In this document: one piece after another, positions 1 through 9,444 of the stretch
Numbering within the stretch: position 1 is the first letter of the stretch
How the letters are laid out: each line of letters starts with the position of its first letter
From: JANXYY01 sp035530875
GTDB taxonomy: Bacteria; Actinomycetota; Actinomycetes; Nanopelagicales; Nanopelagicaceae
DNA length: 39,096 bases
NCBI GenBank assembly: GCA_035530875.1
Contig: DATKUB010000042.1
Coordinates: forward strand, 1-39,096
Reading direction: 5' to 3'
Notes under the pieces: generated by a model
Databases searched by the model: none
What the model saw: only the letters and a program-made list of their open reading frames with translations
What the model was told of the DNA's origin: nothing
Position numbers and translations under genes: made by a program

Positions 1-3
1 TGG

Positions 4-264
4 GGTCGGCGGCTTTTCCATGCCCTAAAAGTCTTTGGAGCCCCGACGAACATTTGAGGCCAGTGCCCCTCTACCGTTCCACCCCTAATAAACCGTCCAC
101 AGAAATAGAGGGCGCTAAAATCGAACCTCGAACCGCTCTCACCACGATTTCACGCTCAAATCCTCCAAGAAGAAAGTCTTTGGACGCCCGACGAATACCT
201 TTTGGGAGCCTTGGACTCGAAAATCCAATCCAAGTTCAAAATAGGAGATAGTTAATCCCTCACC
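4..264 (+). repeat. Left copy of a ~260-bp diverged direct repeat
   Basis: This stretch aligns end to end with 15172-15431 with only a one-base length difference; I estimate about three quarters identity by eye. Both copies end in the same GTTAATCCCTCACC, after which the sequences diverge. Each contains a motif beginning AAAGTCTTTGGA and continuing CCCGACG twice, here at 28-50 and 173-195, and in the right copy at the same 145-bp spacing. The left copy begins with what looks like the right arm of a stem-loop whose left arm would lie off the window. No coding function is apparent; the 65-codon open frame here has no family features. Confidence 0.85.
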
Positions 265-564
265 TCTGAGGCGTACGCCTAACTACCCCCCTGTGGAAAA
301 CTAACTAAAAGGGCTCCTGACCAGGTCTTTTGAACCAGGCACGCCCAATCCCGTCTATTCGCTAGAACCGCTCAATGCTTGGCCAAGGCGTCAGATTGCC
401 GGTTGCCAAGTTGTCTATGGGCACCCCTTGGCTCACCCCCTGGCCCACCCTAAGGAAGATGGCCAAATCGGGAAAAGGCTGGTGGGAGATTGCGCCGGTA
501 GGCACTAAACGTCACTCCTGATCGCTAATGTCAGCGGAGAACATTCAAAACTGGGGAGTCAGTA
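265..564. other. Non-coding leader between the left repeat and hsdM
   Basis: No gene is recognised in these 300 bases. Just beyond the repeat is a perfect 12-bp palindrome, AGGCGTACGCCT (269-280). The 3' end carries the hsdM ribosome-binding site, GGGGAG at about 552-557. The hsdM promoter must lie here or further upstream, but no convincing -35/-10 pair stands out. Confidence 0.6.
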
Positions 565-2073
565 GTGTCGGTAAGTCTGGAAGACCTTGAACGTCGCCTA
601 TGGGATGCGGCAAACGCTCTTCGGGGACCGGTTGATCCCGCGGACTTCAAGACATATGCCTTCCCCATGCTTTTTTGGAAATGGATCTCCGACACCTGGG
701 ACTGGGAGCACGCCAAAGCAGTCGCAGACTTTGGCGATGCGGTCGATCCAGTTGTTGAAGCCGACTTTCACAAGTTCGATCTCCCAGCCGGAACTCACTG
801 GCGCGATGTAACCACGAAGACTGCGAATCTGGGCACTCAAATCAACAAGGCCCTTGGCAAGATCGAGCAAGCCAACCCAGAAAGCCTCGCTGGCATCTTC
901 GGTGATGCCGCGTGGGGAAACAAAGAACGACTCCCTGAAACTGCGCTAGTGAATCTAGTCAATGCGTTCAACGGGATGAAACTCAACCCCGACGAGGTTA
1001 GTCACGACCTTCTTGGACAAGGCTATGAATACTTGCTCAAAAACTTTGCTGATGAATCAGGCAAGAAAGCCGGCGAGTTCTTCACTCCACGCCAAGTCGT
1101 GCGCCTACTCATTCGCATCCTCGACCCTAAGAGCGGAGAAAGCGTCTATGACCCTGCCTCCGGCTCGGGTGGAATGCTCGTAGAAACAATCAACACGGTG
1201 CGCGATCATGGTGGTGACACTCGGACACTTCGTCTTTATGGCCAAGAAGTGAATCTGACTACGAGTGCAATCGCTCGTATGAACCTCTTCTTACATGACA
1301 TTGAAGATTTCAAGATTGTTCGCGGCGACACACTCCGCTCTCCAGGTTTGCGTGAGAGCGATGGCCGCATCTCTACCTTTGATGTTGTAGTTGCTAACCC
1401 ACCATTCAGTCTTCAAAACTGGGGTGCCGAAATGTGGGCCGCCGACACACGTTCGTTCTGCGGTGTGCCACCAGCAAAAAACGGCGACTTCGCATGGGTG
1501 CAACACATGGTTGCCTCGATGACTCCGAAGACCGGTCGCGTTGGTGTCGTAATGCCACACGGAGTTCTCTTCCGTGGCGGCGCTGAAGCAAAAATACGCG
1601 AATGCCTCATTAAAGACGATCGACTCGAAGCAGTCATTGGGCTGGCCGGTAATCTCTTCTACTCCACAAGCATCCCAGCATGTCTTTTAATCTTTCGAGC
1701 AAATAAGCCGAAAGCACGTCGCAAGCATGTGCTTTTCGTTGATGGGTCAGCCAGATTCGCCAAGGGCCGCAATCAAAACAGCATGAGCGACGACGACGTA
1801 AATGCGATCCTTACCGCCTACACGACCGGCGAAGACCCTGACGGTGATGGCGGTGCGCAAGTTCGCCTCGTCCCGCTTACTGAGATCGAAGGCAACAACT
1901 TCGACCTGAACATCGGTCGCTACCTGAAAACCGCAACCGCAGATGCAACAGACCTCCCAACCGCAATACTGGAATACCAAACAGCCCGAACATCACGCAT
2001 CGAATCGGAACGAGCATTCTTCGAACGCCTTGCCGCCGCGGGCATCGCCGACCTTGGAGTTAGCGATGAGTGA
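565..2073 (+). CDS. hsdM: Type I restriction-modification system, DNA adenine methyltransferase subunit HsdM
   Basis: HsdM is the N6-adenine methyltransferase subunit of a type I system. With HsdS it protects host DNA, and with HsdR it forms the restriction complex. The 502-residue protein opens with an HsdM N-terminal helical domain (about residues 5-140). The methylase fold follows, with the SAM-binding motif DPASGSGG (196-203) and the catalytic NPPF (278-281); TPRQVV (175-180) is also typical. The start is GTG, preceded by GGGGAG at good spacing. The stop overlaps the hsdS start in ATGAGTGA, indicating an hsdM-hsdS-hsdR operon. Length is normal and no key motif is missing, so it is probably functional. 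Confidence 0.96.
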   Translation: MSVSLEDLERRLWDAANALRGPVDPADFKTYAFPMLFWKWISDTWDWEHAKAVADFGDAVDPVVEADFHKFDLPAGTHWRDVTTKTANLGTQINKALGKIEQANPESLAGIFGDAAWGNKERLPETALVNLVNAFNGMKLNPDEVSHDLLGQGYEYLLKNFADESGKKAGEFFTPRQVVRLLIRILDPKSGESVYDPASGSGGMLVETINTVRDHGGDTRTLRLYGQEVNLTTSAIARMNLFLHDIEDFKIVRGDTLRSPGLRESDGRISTFDVVVANPPFSLQNWGAEMWAADTRSFCGVPPAKNGDFAWVQHMVASMTPKTGRVGVVMPHGVLFRGGAEAKIRECLIKDDRLEAVIGLAGNLFYSTSIPACLLIFRANKPKARRKHVLFVDGSARFAKGRNQNSMSDDDVNAILTAYTTGEDPDGDGGAQVRLVPLTEIEGNNFDLNIGRYLKTATADATDLPTAILEYQTARTSRIESERAFFERLAAAGIADLGVSDE

Positions 2074-3199
2074 CATGCGTGGAGGAAATACACTTGGTGA
2101 TCTCGTATCGATAAGAACTGGAAAACTAGACGTTAATGCTGGAAGTGTCGATGGAAGGTTTCCTTTTTTCACTTGTGCTCGCGAGACTCAAGGGATTGAT
2201 ACAGCAGCATTTTCGGGTGAGGCGGTGATCGTTGCAGGAAACGGCGATTTGAATGTGAAATATTTCGAGGGTGAGTTCAATGCCTATCAAAGAACTTATG
2301 TCATGCAAAAGAAACCAAACAGTGAAGTAACAATGAAGTATATTTTTCTCTTTCTCGAGAAGTACATCGAGACCCTTCGTGCCAATAGCAGTGGTTCCGT
2401 CATTAAGTACATAAAACTTCCGGATCTTCGAGACGCCGAAGTTAGTTTGCCTCCGCTTCCGGTTCAGCGTCGGATCGTGGATCTCATGGCACACCTGGAC
2501 AACCACTTGGCAAACCTTCGAGCAGAAGGAAAGGCAGCCGAGCGGATTATCGAAGCACTGGCTCGTGAGCCGTGGAGGTCATTAGAGAACTCCCAACGGG
2601 TGGGTGACTGCGGGCGAGTGATCACGGGATCAACCCCTTCGACGAAAAACTCCACGTATTGGGATTTGCCTTCAACACCGTTCGTTACACCAGGAGATAT
2701 CGGCGGGTTGGGCTACGTGAATGGGACGAGCCGTTATGTGTCAAGTGAAGGTGTGCGAGTTTCGCGTCCGATCTCTAAGAACAGCGTCATGGTTGTATGC
2801 ATTGGCGCGACCATCGGAAAAGTTGGTGTTGCCACCCAAACCTGCGTGACAAATCAGCAAATCAACTCTGTAACAGATATGAGCGCAAGCGATGCTTTTT
2901 TTCTTGCGTTGGTACTGTCCGCTCCGGAAGGTCAAAACTCATTGACTAGTAAGTCCGGGCAGACAGCCGTACCCCTTCTCAACAAGTCACAGTTCTCTTC
3001 GGTACTGATTCCCTGGCCTAGCGGTGAGGAGCGGCAGCGTGTAGGGCATCTTGGGCGCCAGGCCGTTGCTATTCGAGACGCTCTTGCTCTAGAAGTTCAA
3101 GGAGCAAGTGCTCTTCGTGGCGCTCTACTTTCGCATCTGATTTCCGGTTCATCTTTGATTCTCCCTGACTACGATTCACTCCTTAGCGAGGTTGCGTGA
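2066..3199 (+). CDS. hsdS: Type I restriction-modification system, specificity subunit HsdS
   Basis: HsdS sets the bipartite DNA target of the type I complex through two target-recognition domains separated by conserved helices. The 377-residue protein shows this layout: TRD1 (about 5-140), the central conserved region with LPPLPVQRRIVDLM and a following helix (about 130-175), TRD2 beginning near VGDCGRVITGSTPST, and a second conserved helix around GEERQRVGHLG near the C-terminus. I chose the ATG that overlaps the hsdM stop over an in-frame start 41 codons upstream inside hsdM, because it gives the usual N-terminus and translational coupling. TRD1 is visibly more AT-rich than hsdM, as expected for exchangeable recognition domains. 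Confidence 0.92.
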   Translation: MSDMRGGNTLGDLVSIRTGKLDVNAGSVDGRFPFFTCARETQGIDTAAFSGEAVIVAGNGDLNVKYFEGEFNAYQRTYVMQKKPNSEVTMKYIFLFLEKYIETLRANSSGSVIKYIKLPDLRDAEVSLPPLPVQRRIVDLMAHLDNHLANLRAEGKAAERIIEALAREPWRSLENSQRVGDCGRVITGSTPSTKNSTYWDLPSTPFVTPGDIGGLGYVNGTSRYVSSEGVRVSRPISKNSVMVVCIGATIGKVGVATQTCVTNQQINSVTDMSASDAFFLALVLSAPEGQNSLTSKSGQTAVPLLNKSQFSSVLIPWPSGEERQRVGHLGRQAVAIRDALALEVQGASALRGALLSHLISGSSLILPDYDSLLSEVA

Positions 3200-6100
3200 T
3201 GGCCGGCTTCACGGAGTCTTCGACGGTGCAGTCGTGGTTGATTGAGCGTCTTGTTAGTTTGGGTTGGACGTATGTTCAGGGAACTGAGTTGCCTCGTTCT
3301 CACACGGATGTGTTGTGCGAGGAATGGTTGATCGAAGCGATCGAAATCTTGAACCCGCTTGTTCTGGGTGTGCCTGAGCGGGTTGATGAGATTCTGCCGA
3401 AGATACGTTCGACGGTGTTGTCGGCGGTTACGGATGGGTTGCTTGCTGCGAATGAGCGGATGACGACGCTCCTTCGCGGAGACACGACGATCAAGTTTGT
3501 TGGTAGTGAGGAGTATGTGCCGCTGCGTTTGATTGATTTTAACGTGTTGTCGAATAACACGTTTGTGGTGTCTGATGAGGTGGTATTTGGTACTCCTGGT
3601 AATGCTCGTCGTTTCGATATTGTGCTCTGGGTTAATGGGTTTCCGTTGGTTGTGATTGAGACGAAGACACCGGTGAAATCTTCGGTGTCGTGGTTGAACG
3701 GGGCCCGGGATATCGCGAATGTGTATGAGGTGGAACGCCCATCTTTTTTTGCTTCGAATGTTTTGTCGATAGGTACCGAGGGTAGGGAACTTCATTACGG
3801 TGCGGTGGGTCAGCCTGCTGAGTCGTGGTTGATGTGGGGATCAACAGCAGATCCCTATAACTTGGATGGGTTCGAGCGTGTGCAGCGTAGTGTCGATCTG
3901 CTTTTAACACCGATGAGGATTTTGAGCATCCTTCGTGATTTCACTTTGTTTGAACAGGTTCCTGGTGGTGGTGTGCGAAAGTTGATTCCACGCTATCCAC
4001 AAGTGGAAGCAGCAGAAGCAATCGTGGAACGTGTGCTCGCTGGTGGGCAGAAGGGTCTGATCTGGCATTACCAGGGCACCGGCAAATCATTACTGATGGC
4101 GTTCGCTGCTTTGATGTTGCTTAATAATGAGGAAGCCAATGGGCCAACCGTGGTTGTGGTTTTGGATCGTTTGGATTTGATTGAGCAGATAGAACGCCAG
4201 TTCAAAACTACCGGGTTGCCACGAGTGACTACTGCGATGAATAAAGAAGATTTACGGAAGGTTTTGAAAGAGGACCGTCGCGGGATTGTGTTGACCACGA
4301 TTTTTCGTTTCGAAGGTGCGGGAGAGTTAAACACTCGCGAAAATATCGTGGTGTTTGTTGATGAAGCCCACCGCACTCAAGAAGGCACTTTGGCTGATGA
4401 TATGCGTATCGCGTTACCGAACGCGCGTTTCTTCGGTCTAACTGGAACACCGATCTCGGATAAAGAGCGGAACACGTTCAAACTGTTCGGGGACCCAAAT
4501 GATCCCGGATATGTGATGAACACATACTCGATGGAACGCTCCATCGCCGATGGCTCTTCGGTTCCGGTCCATGTTGAAACACGACTTATAGATTTTCATT
4601 TGGATCGCATCGCACTTGATGAGGCATTTGCCCAGATGGCAGATGAGGAGGAACTCACCGATGAACAGCGCGAGTTCCTCGCCGACAAGGCCGCACATAT
4701 CAAAACGATCCTGCTCAACCCCGACCGCATCACTGCTGTCTGCAACGACATCCTGGACCACTTCGAAGCCAAAATCGCACCCAGTGGAATGAAAGCCCAA
4801 GTCGTTGCCTTTGACCGCGAACTGGTCGTTGCCTATAAGACCGAGTTGGAACGCCTCATCGCAGAACAGGCGCTGCCACATCAGGTTGCCATCGTTATGA
4901 CAGTGGGCACAAGTAAGGAGGAACCACATGAGTGGGCGCAGTACGCCCTTGATCGGGCGCAAGAGGCTCACGTTAAAGCCCGCTTTAATGATGCTGCGGA
5001 TCCTCTGGCGTTTCTGATAGTCACCGCAAAACTTCTCACTGGTTTTGATGCACCGATCGAACAGGTGCAGTACTTGGATAAGCCACTTCGCCGTCACACT
5101 CTTTTTCAAGCCATCACCCGAACTAACCGGCGCTACACACATCCGACCACCGGGCAAGATAAGACGCATGGTTTGATCGTTGATTACATCGGGTTAGGTA
5201 ATCAGATTGGTGAAGCGTTGAAGGCCGCCGATCCTGACACCGGTGGGGCGCGTCCGATTGATATTGATGGGCTTGCGACCGAGTTTGAGTCAAGGATCGA
5301 ATCGGCTCTTACCCGATTCGATGGGATGGACCGGAAAGAAAATACTTTTATCGCCCTGCAAGAAGCACTCCAACGTTTAACTGAATCAGAGAGCCGTGAT
5401 GCCTTCGCTAAAGACTTCACGGGCGTGATCACGCTCTGGGAGTTCCTTGATCCCCATGAAGTTTTGGACCGTCATCGCAGCGACTATAAATGGCTCGCTC
5501 AGGTGTATGAAGCGATCAAACCTACAGGGGTTTCGAATGCGCTCCTTTGGCATCGCCTTGGACCTAAAACATTGGCACTTGTCCATGGATACATATCTAA
5601 CGTTCATGTCGCTGGGACTGGGCTTGAAGAAGTCGTTGTTGATCCTGATGCGATTGAAGCGATCCGCAAACTCGTTGAACAAGGCGAACTTGACCTGGAT
5701 CCAGGGCGCGACTTGCTAAATAATCCTGTCACCGTCGATGAGGTCATCACTTTGATCGACCAACGAATCAAACGACTCCTCGAAAAGCATCCACACTCGG
5801 TGTATCAATCATTAGCCGATGCCATTGATCGGTTACGCCGACAAGCAATCACCCGCGCGGAAGATTCCATCGAGTTCCTCAAAAAGGCACTCGAAGTGGC
5901 ACGTGCGGCCGTCATCGCTGAACGCCTCGATGCCCAAGGGCGGCTAGATGAAGCCGAACACATTCTTGACCCCAACATCGGTGCCCTCACTCAAATCGTT
6001 GAGCAATACAAACCCGCCAACACGCCAGTCATTGTCACTGACCTTGTGCGAGACATCGACACCATCGCCAAACAAGCCACCTATTCAGGATGGAACGAAT

Positions 6101-6219
6101 CCCAGCCAGGAGACAGGCTGGTCCGACGCGAACTCCGGCACGTCCTACAAAAATATGCACTCCCACTAACAGGACCATTGTTCGATAACGCGTACGCATA
6201 TATCCGTGAAAACTACTAA
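3199..6219 (+). CDS. hsdR: Type I restriction-modification system, endonuclease/translocase subunit HsdR
   Basis: HsdR is the ATP-dependent translocase and nuclease that cuts unmodified DNA. This 1006-residue protein has the expected order. The N-terminal PD-(D/E)xK nuclease shows RFDIVLWVNG followed by VVIETK (Asp about 140, Glu-x-Lys about 154-156). A superfamily 2 helicase motor follows, with Walker A YQGTGKS (about 291-297) and motif II DEAH (about 388). A long helical C-terminus completes it. It starts at an ATG sharing one base with the hsdS stop; a GTG three bases upstream is also possible. Codon choice changes along the gene: T/G-ending codons dominate at 3200-4000 and C-ending codons at about 4620-4800 and 5880-6150, which may reflect recombination. 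Confidence 0.96.
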   Translation: MAGFTESSTVQSWLIERLVSLGWTYVQGTELPRSHTDVLCEEWLIEAIEILNPLVLGVPERVDEILPKIRSTVLSAVTDGLLAANERMTTLLRGDTTIKFVGSEEYVPLRLIDFNVLSNNTFVVSDEVVFGTPGNARRFDIVLWVNGFPLVVIETKTPVKSSVSWLNGARDIANVYEVERPSFFASNVLSIGTEGRELHYGAVGQPAESWLMWGSTADPYNLDGFERVQRSVDLLLTPMRILSILRDFTLFEQVPGGGVRKLIPRYPQVEAAEAIVERVLAGGQKGLIWHYQGTGKSLLMAFAALMLLNNEEANGPTVVVVLDRLDLIEQIERQFKTTGLPRVTTAMNKEDLRKVLKEDRRGIVLTTIFRFEGAGELNTRENIVVFVDEAHRTQEGTLADDMRIALPNARFFGLTGTPISDKERNTFKLFGDPNDPGYVMNTYSMERSIADGSSVPVHVETRLIDFHLDRIALDEAFAQMADEEELTDEQREFLADKAAHIKTILLNPDRITAVCNDILDHFEAKIAPSGMKAQVVAFDRELVVAYKTELERLIAEQALPHQVAIVMTVGTSKEEPHEWAQYALDRAQEAHVKARFNDAADPLAFLIVTAKLLTGFDAPIEQVQYLDKPLRRHTLFQAITRTNRRYTHPTTGQDKTHGLIVDYIGLGNQIGEALKAADPDTGGARPIDIDGLATEFESRIESALTRFDGMDRKENTFIALQEALQRLTESESRDAFAKDFTGVITLWEFLDPHEVLDRHRSDYKWLAQVYEAIKPTGVSNALLWHRLGPKTLALVHGYISNVHVAGTGLEEVVVDPDAIEAIRKLVEQGELDLDPGRDLLNNPVTVDEVITLIDQRIKRLLEKHPHSVYQSLADAIDRLRRQAITRAEDSIEFLKKALEVARAAVIAERLDAQGRLDEAEHILDPNIGALTQIVEQYKPANTPVIVTDLVRDIDTIAKQATYSGWNESQPGDRLVRRELRHVLQKYALPLTGPLFDNAYAYIRENY

Positions 6220-6267
6220 GGGCGAGCAACTGATGAGCGATTCCAGGCGAACTGCGGAGGCGCTGAC

Positions 6268-7554
6268 ATGAACATATATTTGGGACCAACTGTGCCCGGC
6301 TGGGAGCCGCGAACGGAAGAAGACATCCAGAGAGCCTTGATTGAAGGCTTTCTCGAGGAAACTCACTATTTGGAACTCAAAACTCAACTTGACAGTGGGA
6401 AGAAGGCGAATCACGAACTGGCCAGAGATCTGGCTCAGTTTGCCATCGACTCTGGTGTGATCATCTTCGGCATCCACGAAAACGACGACAACACGCTTTC
6501 ACTAACACCCGTCGTACTCAAGGGCCTCGCTGAGAGAATCGAGGAAGTTGGGCGCGCACTTGCTGAACCACCGCTACAGGTGACCTGCACACCAATCGCC
6601 ACTGTCAATGATCCATCTGTGGGTTACCTGCTCGTCAAAATACCCAGCACTGGGCGGGCACCTCATATGGTTGATGGTGTCTATTACGGTCGCGGTGACA
6701 AGACCAAGCACCGACTCTCGAATGCACAGGTTCTGAGACTCCATGATCAACAACGTATGCGGCGCGAAGATGCAGAGGCGCGACTCGATTTGACGATCAG
6801 TCTGGATCCAATCCCAGAGGTTGACCGGAAGCAGGCTCATGTATTCCTCGTGGCCACACCAAACAGCCATCGCAGCGAAATGGCAATCGATTTCGTTCGC
6901 GGTTTCGAAGCGATAGAAAAAGTGCGATCCCTCGTACGTAAGGCAATGGAGTTGTCTGTAGCGATCGCTGGTCCAAATAGTGATGGGCCCTTGGACTTGG
7001 TTTCTAACGTACGGTCTCGACACGACGGCGTCGCGTGTGTGTCGGCAGAGTTCGGCGACGGTCGAACGATTGATGTTCAAAAGCGTGGATTTGAATATGC
7101 GACCGAACTTGAAGTGAGCGATTCCGGAGAACTGCGGATCTTCTCAGCCTTATTCAGCCGAGCGTCAGGAAATCAAGATCTGAATACCCCAAGCGAATAC
7201 CAAATACTGGATATTTTCGCACCTATGCTGACGAGACAAATCTTGATAATGGCAGAAGAACTTTCGCATCAGACCGGATTTACTGGAGATTGGAGTCTGG
7301 GATTTGCAGCAACGGGCATTGCAGGATTGGCTGCAGAGCCCTCCTATTCGCATTATTCAGAGACGCGTTACGACGTTCAAAAGGACTTCTACAAGATGAC
7401 GACGGTCGCATCGCTTGAAGAGATTGAGCAGATACCTGGTCGGATCACTCGCACTCTTGTCGGAAGGCTCATGCGAGCCCTTGACCGCGAGGCTAAGTAC
7501 GAAGGCACCTACTTTCAGGATCCCGCTACACCAAATGATTCGACAGGTATGTGA
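6268..7554 (+). CDS. Schlafen AlbA_2-domain putative DNA-binding protein
   Basis: A 428-residue protein with an N-terminal AlbA_2 (Schlafen-type) domain at about residues 25-150. It shows the signatures EETHYLELK, then LARDLAQFAIDSGVIIFGIHE, then YYGRGDKTKHRLS. This domain binds or cleaves nucleic acid in several systems and is often found beside type I restriction genes. The remaining ~270 residues match no family I recognise. GGAGG lies just upstream of the ATG. The gene begins 48 bp after hsdR on the same strand, so it may be cotranscribed with the restriction operon, and it is followed closely by the nuclease-like gene. The domain call is fairly firm; the defence role is inferred from context. 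Confidence 0.82.
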   Translation: MNIYLGPTVPGWEPRTEEDIQRALIEGFLEETHYLELKTQLDSGKKANHELARDLAQFAIDSGVIIFGIHENDDNTLSLTPVVLKGLAERIEEVGRALAEPPLQVTCTPIATVNDPSVGYLLVKIPSTGRAPHMVDGVYYGRGDKTKHRLSNAQVLRLHDQQRMRREDAEARLDLTISLDPIPEVDRKQAHVFLVATPNSHRSEMAIDFVRGFEAIEKVRSLVRKAMELSVAIAGPNSDGPLDLVSNVRSRHDGVACVSAEFGDGRTIDVQKRGFEYATELEVSDSGELRIFSALFSRASGNQDLNTPSEYQILDIFAPMLTRQILIMAEELSHQTGFTGDWSLGFAATGIAGLAAEPSYSHYSETRYDVQKDFYKMTTVASLEEIEQIPGRITRTLVGRLMRALDREAKYEGTYFQDPATPNDSTGM

Positions 7555-7609
7555 TGGCGGCAAGACTGATTTTCAAGAATCGCGATGTTTCAAAAGTTGG
7601 TGGGAGTCG

Positions 7610-9361
7610 ATGATCGACTGGAAATCTATCGGGCAAGAGCATTTCGAGAATGTCGTTCATATGCTGATTGTGCACGAGTGGTCAAAAGTCGAACCCCGCG
7701 CGAAGGTATCACCCTTCGACGGCCGAGGTGGCGATGAGGGCATCGACGTTAAGGTCCAGTTGGATAATGGGCTGGTCATATACCAACTGAAATATTTCAC
7801 CGATGGAATGTCAGGCGGCTTCCGTAATCGAAGAAATCAAGTGCAGCGTTCGTGGAACAAAGTGAAGGACCGAGAAGACATACTCGAATGGATTCTGGTA
7901 ACCCCTTCTTTGCTAACTCCGCAGGAATACAAGTTTATCGATGGACTCGACAACCCAAGAGGTATCCCGATCAAGGTTTGGGCGAGGGCAGACCTAGACA
8001 CACGGCTCGCGTCTAATCCAGACATAGCGAGATACGCGGAGAGAACAGACCCGTTTCTGGATGATGCCCGAATATTGAATCAGGAACAGGCGCAGTTAAT
8101 AGATCCGATTCCTGCTCTAGGCGAGCGCGTTTCAATACTCGGACAACGCGCTTACGAAGTCGATCAGCATTGGGGCTTGGATTTCTCTTATGAGGGTGGC
8201 CAAACCACAATAGGTTTGAGGGCGAAATCACCTGAGTCTTATACAGAGAGTCCGATCACCGTATCTGTGCGTCTTCTTCTTGAGCGCGAGGGTGACGCGT
8301 TTGCGCAAGTCGACAAGGTGCTTGGTTTCGGTCTTGACGAATCGGTTCGCATTGAAGAGGGATTAGAGGAGATCACTCTCGATGGTCCTTCATTTCTGCC
8401 ACAACCAAGCGAAGCGGCCAGTATGACAATGCAGCAAATCACTCGGGTCCCTGATGAACTGTCGGGGAAACCTGTGAGTCTCATCTTTACAGATGCAGAT
8501 GGTGAACGTATCGGTACCCACGTTGGAATCACCGACCACATCGCAATGGGTCATTCGGGTTTCATCTGGCGTGTTTTCTGTTATGGCGCCATCAAAATAA
8601 CGCTCTACGGCACTCTGAATCCTGGTGCGGAACTGCCACCCGCTGAGGTCAAGTTCGACATGGGTGGAGCAAGCGCATCAAGTTACCGGGACGCGCTACA
8701 ACTCCTACTCGATATAGATCGTGCGGAGAGAATCTCTCTCGTGCTATCTAGCAACACAATCGGCATATGGACGAATGTCGGACTTAGAGTCGGTTCTGTG
8801 CAAGACCTCCGGGAAATCGCGGGTTTCGCGGACGACTTGATCGCGATCGAAGTTCTCGCTAAAACAAAGTTTGTCCTTTCGTCCGAAGTCCTACCAAACG
8901 ACGTTGTATTGGCGCGCATGGTTCGCGCGCTTCTTGAGGGGGTGTCCACCGCGGCCCCGATGGTCCCAGGGTGCACACAAGTTATCTCGATAGCCGCTGC
9001 TGCACAGTTTGAAACCTCGGAGATTGTGCCGCGGAACGATATTCACATTTCATCTCCCGAGTCTGGAGTCAATCTCTTGGGTGTTGAAATCTCAATCGGA
9101 CACGTCGAGTTATGGCATCCGGAGGTACAAGCCGAAGTCAGTCCTATCCCCGATAACGAGCAAGAATGTTTGCTTACGATGTCTTTACCCGAAGGCCAAT
9201 GTTTCATTTTTACGCCTGGCCCCTGGACAAAAGGCATGACCACGCCGGCCGAGATCGTCTGGCCGATCCCGAATCAAACAGCACCCGCTTGGCTCACGGA
9301 TCTCTGTCGGAGGTCCGATGCTCTCGATAGTGCCGTCGGACTGCGTGATTTGGATGCCTAG
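7610..9361 (+). CDS. Large protein with N-terminal Mrr-like PD-(D/E)xK nuclease domain
   Basis: A 583-residue protein. Residues about 1-120 look like an Mrr/restriction-endonuclease-like domain: a helical start (MIDWKSIGQEHFENVVHML), then DGRGGDEGIDVKV with the catalytic Asp, then VIYQLKYF supplying the Q-x-K of the active site. The remaining ~460 residues are probably mostly beta-rich and I do not recognise them; they may sense or bind a partner. The ATG chosen follows GGGAG and begins at the usual family N-terminus. Longer in-frame starts would overlap the previous gene, which ends 55 bp upstream. Position after hsdMSR and the AlbA_2 gene suggests a defence function. Confidence 0.72.
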   Translation: MIDWKSIGQEHFENVVHMLIVHEWSKVEPRAKVSPFDGRGGDEGIDVKVQLDNGLVIYQLKYFTDGMSGGFRNRRNQVQRSWNKVKDREDILEWILVTPSLLTPQEYKFIDGLDNPRGIPIKVWARADLDTRLASNPDIARYAERTDPFLDDARILNQEQAQLIDPIPALGERVSILGQRAYEVDQHWGLDFSYEGGQTTIGLRAKSPESYTESPITVSVRLLLEREGDAFAQVDKVLGFGLDESVRIEEGLEEITLDGPSFLPQPSEAASMTMQQITRVPDELSGKPVSLIFTDADGERIGTHVGITDHIAMGHSGFIWRVFCYGAIKITLYGTLNPGAELPPAEVKFDMGGASASSYRDALQLLLDIDRAERISLVLSSNTIGIWTNVGLRVGSVQDLREIAGFADDLIAIEVLAKTKFVLSSEVLPNDVVLARMVRALLEGVSTAAPMVPGCTQVISIAAAAQFETSEIVPRNDIHISSPESGVNLLGVEISIGHVELWHPEVQAEVSPIPDNEQECLLTMSLPEGQCFIFTPGPWTKGMTTPAEIVWPIPNQTAPAWLTDLCRRSDALDSAVGLRDLDA

Positions 9362-9405
9362 ACGCGCGCGAGAGGCCACAGCGGGTGCGTCGAGTTGTTG
9401 GTTTG

Positions 9406-9430
9406 CCACTCAAGAATAATCATTGAGTGG
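9406..9430. terminator. Possible weak terminator hairpin between convergent genes
   Basis: A perfect 8-bp inverted repeat (CCACTCAA / TTGAGTGG) with a 9-base loop lies between two converging genes. It lacks a clear T-tract on either side, so termination is only a guess from position. Confidence 0.3.
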
Positions 9431-9444
9431 AGAGTCGTAACTGA

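Noticed and set aside
54..251. 65-residue open frame inside the left repeat
   Set aside because: The matching frame is not kept in a protein-like way in the right copy, and no ribosome-binding site is present.
3169..3795. 208-residue minus-strand open frame over the start of hsdR
   Set aside because: Composition is His/Arg/Asn-rich, as expected from the complement of T/G-ending codons.
4438..5169. 243-residue minus-strand open frame inside hsdR
   Set aside because: It is fully antisense to the conserved helicase region and has no family features.
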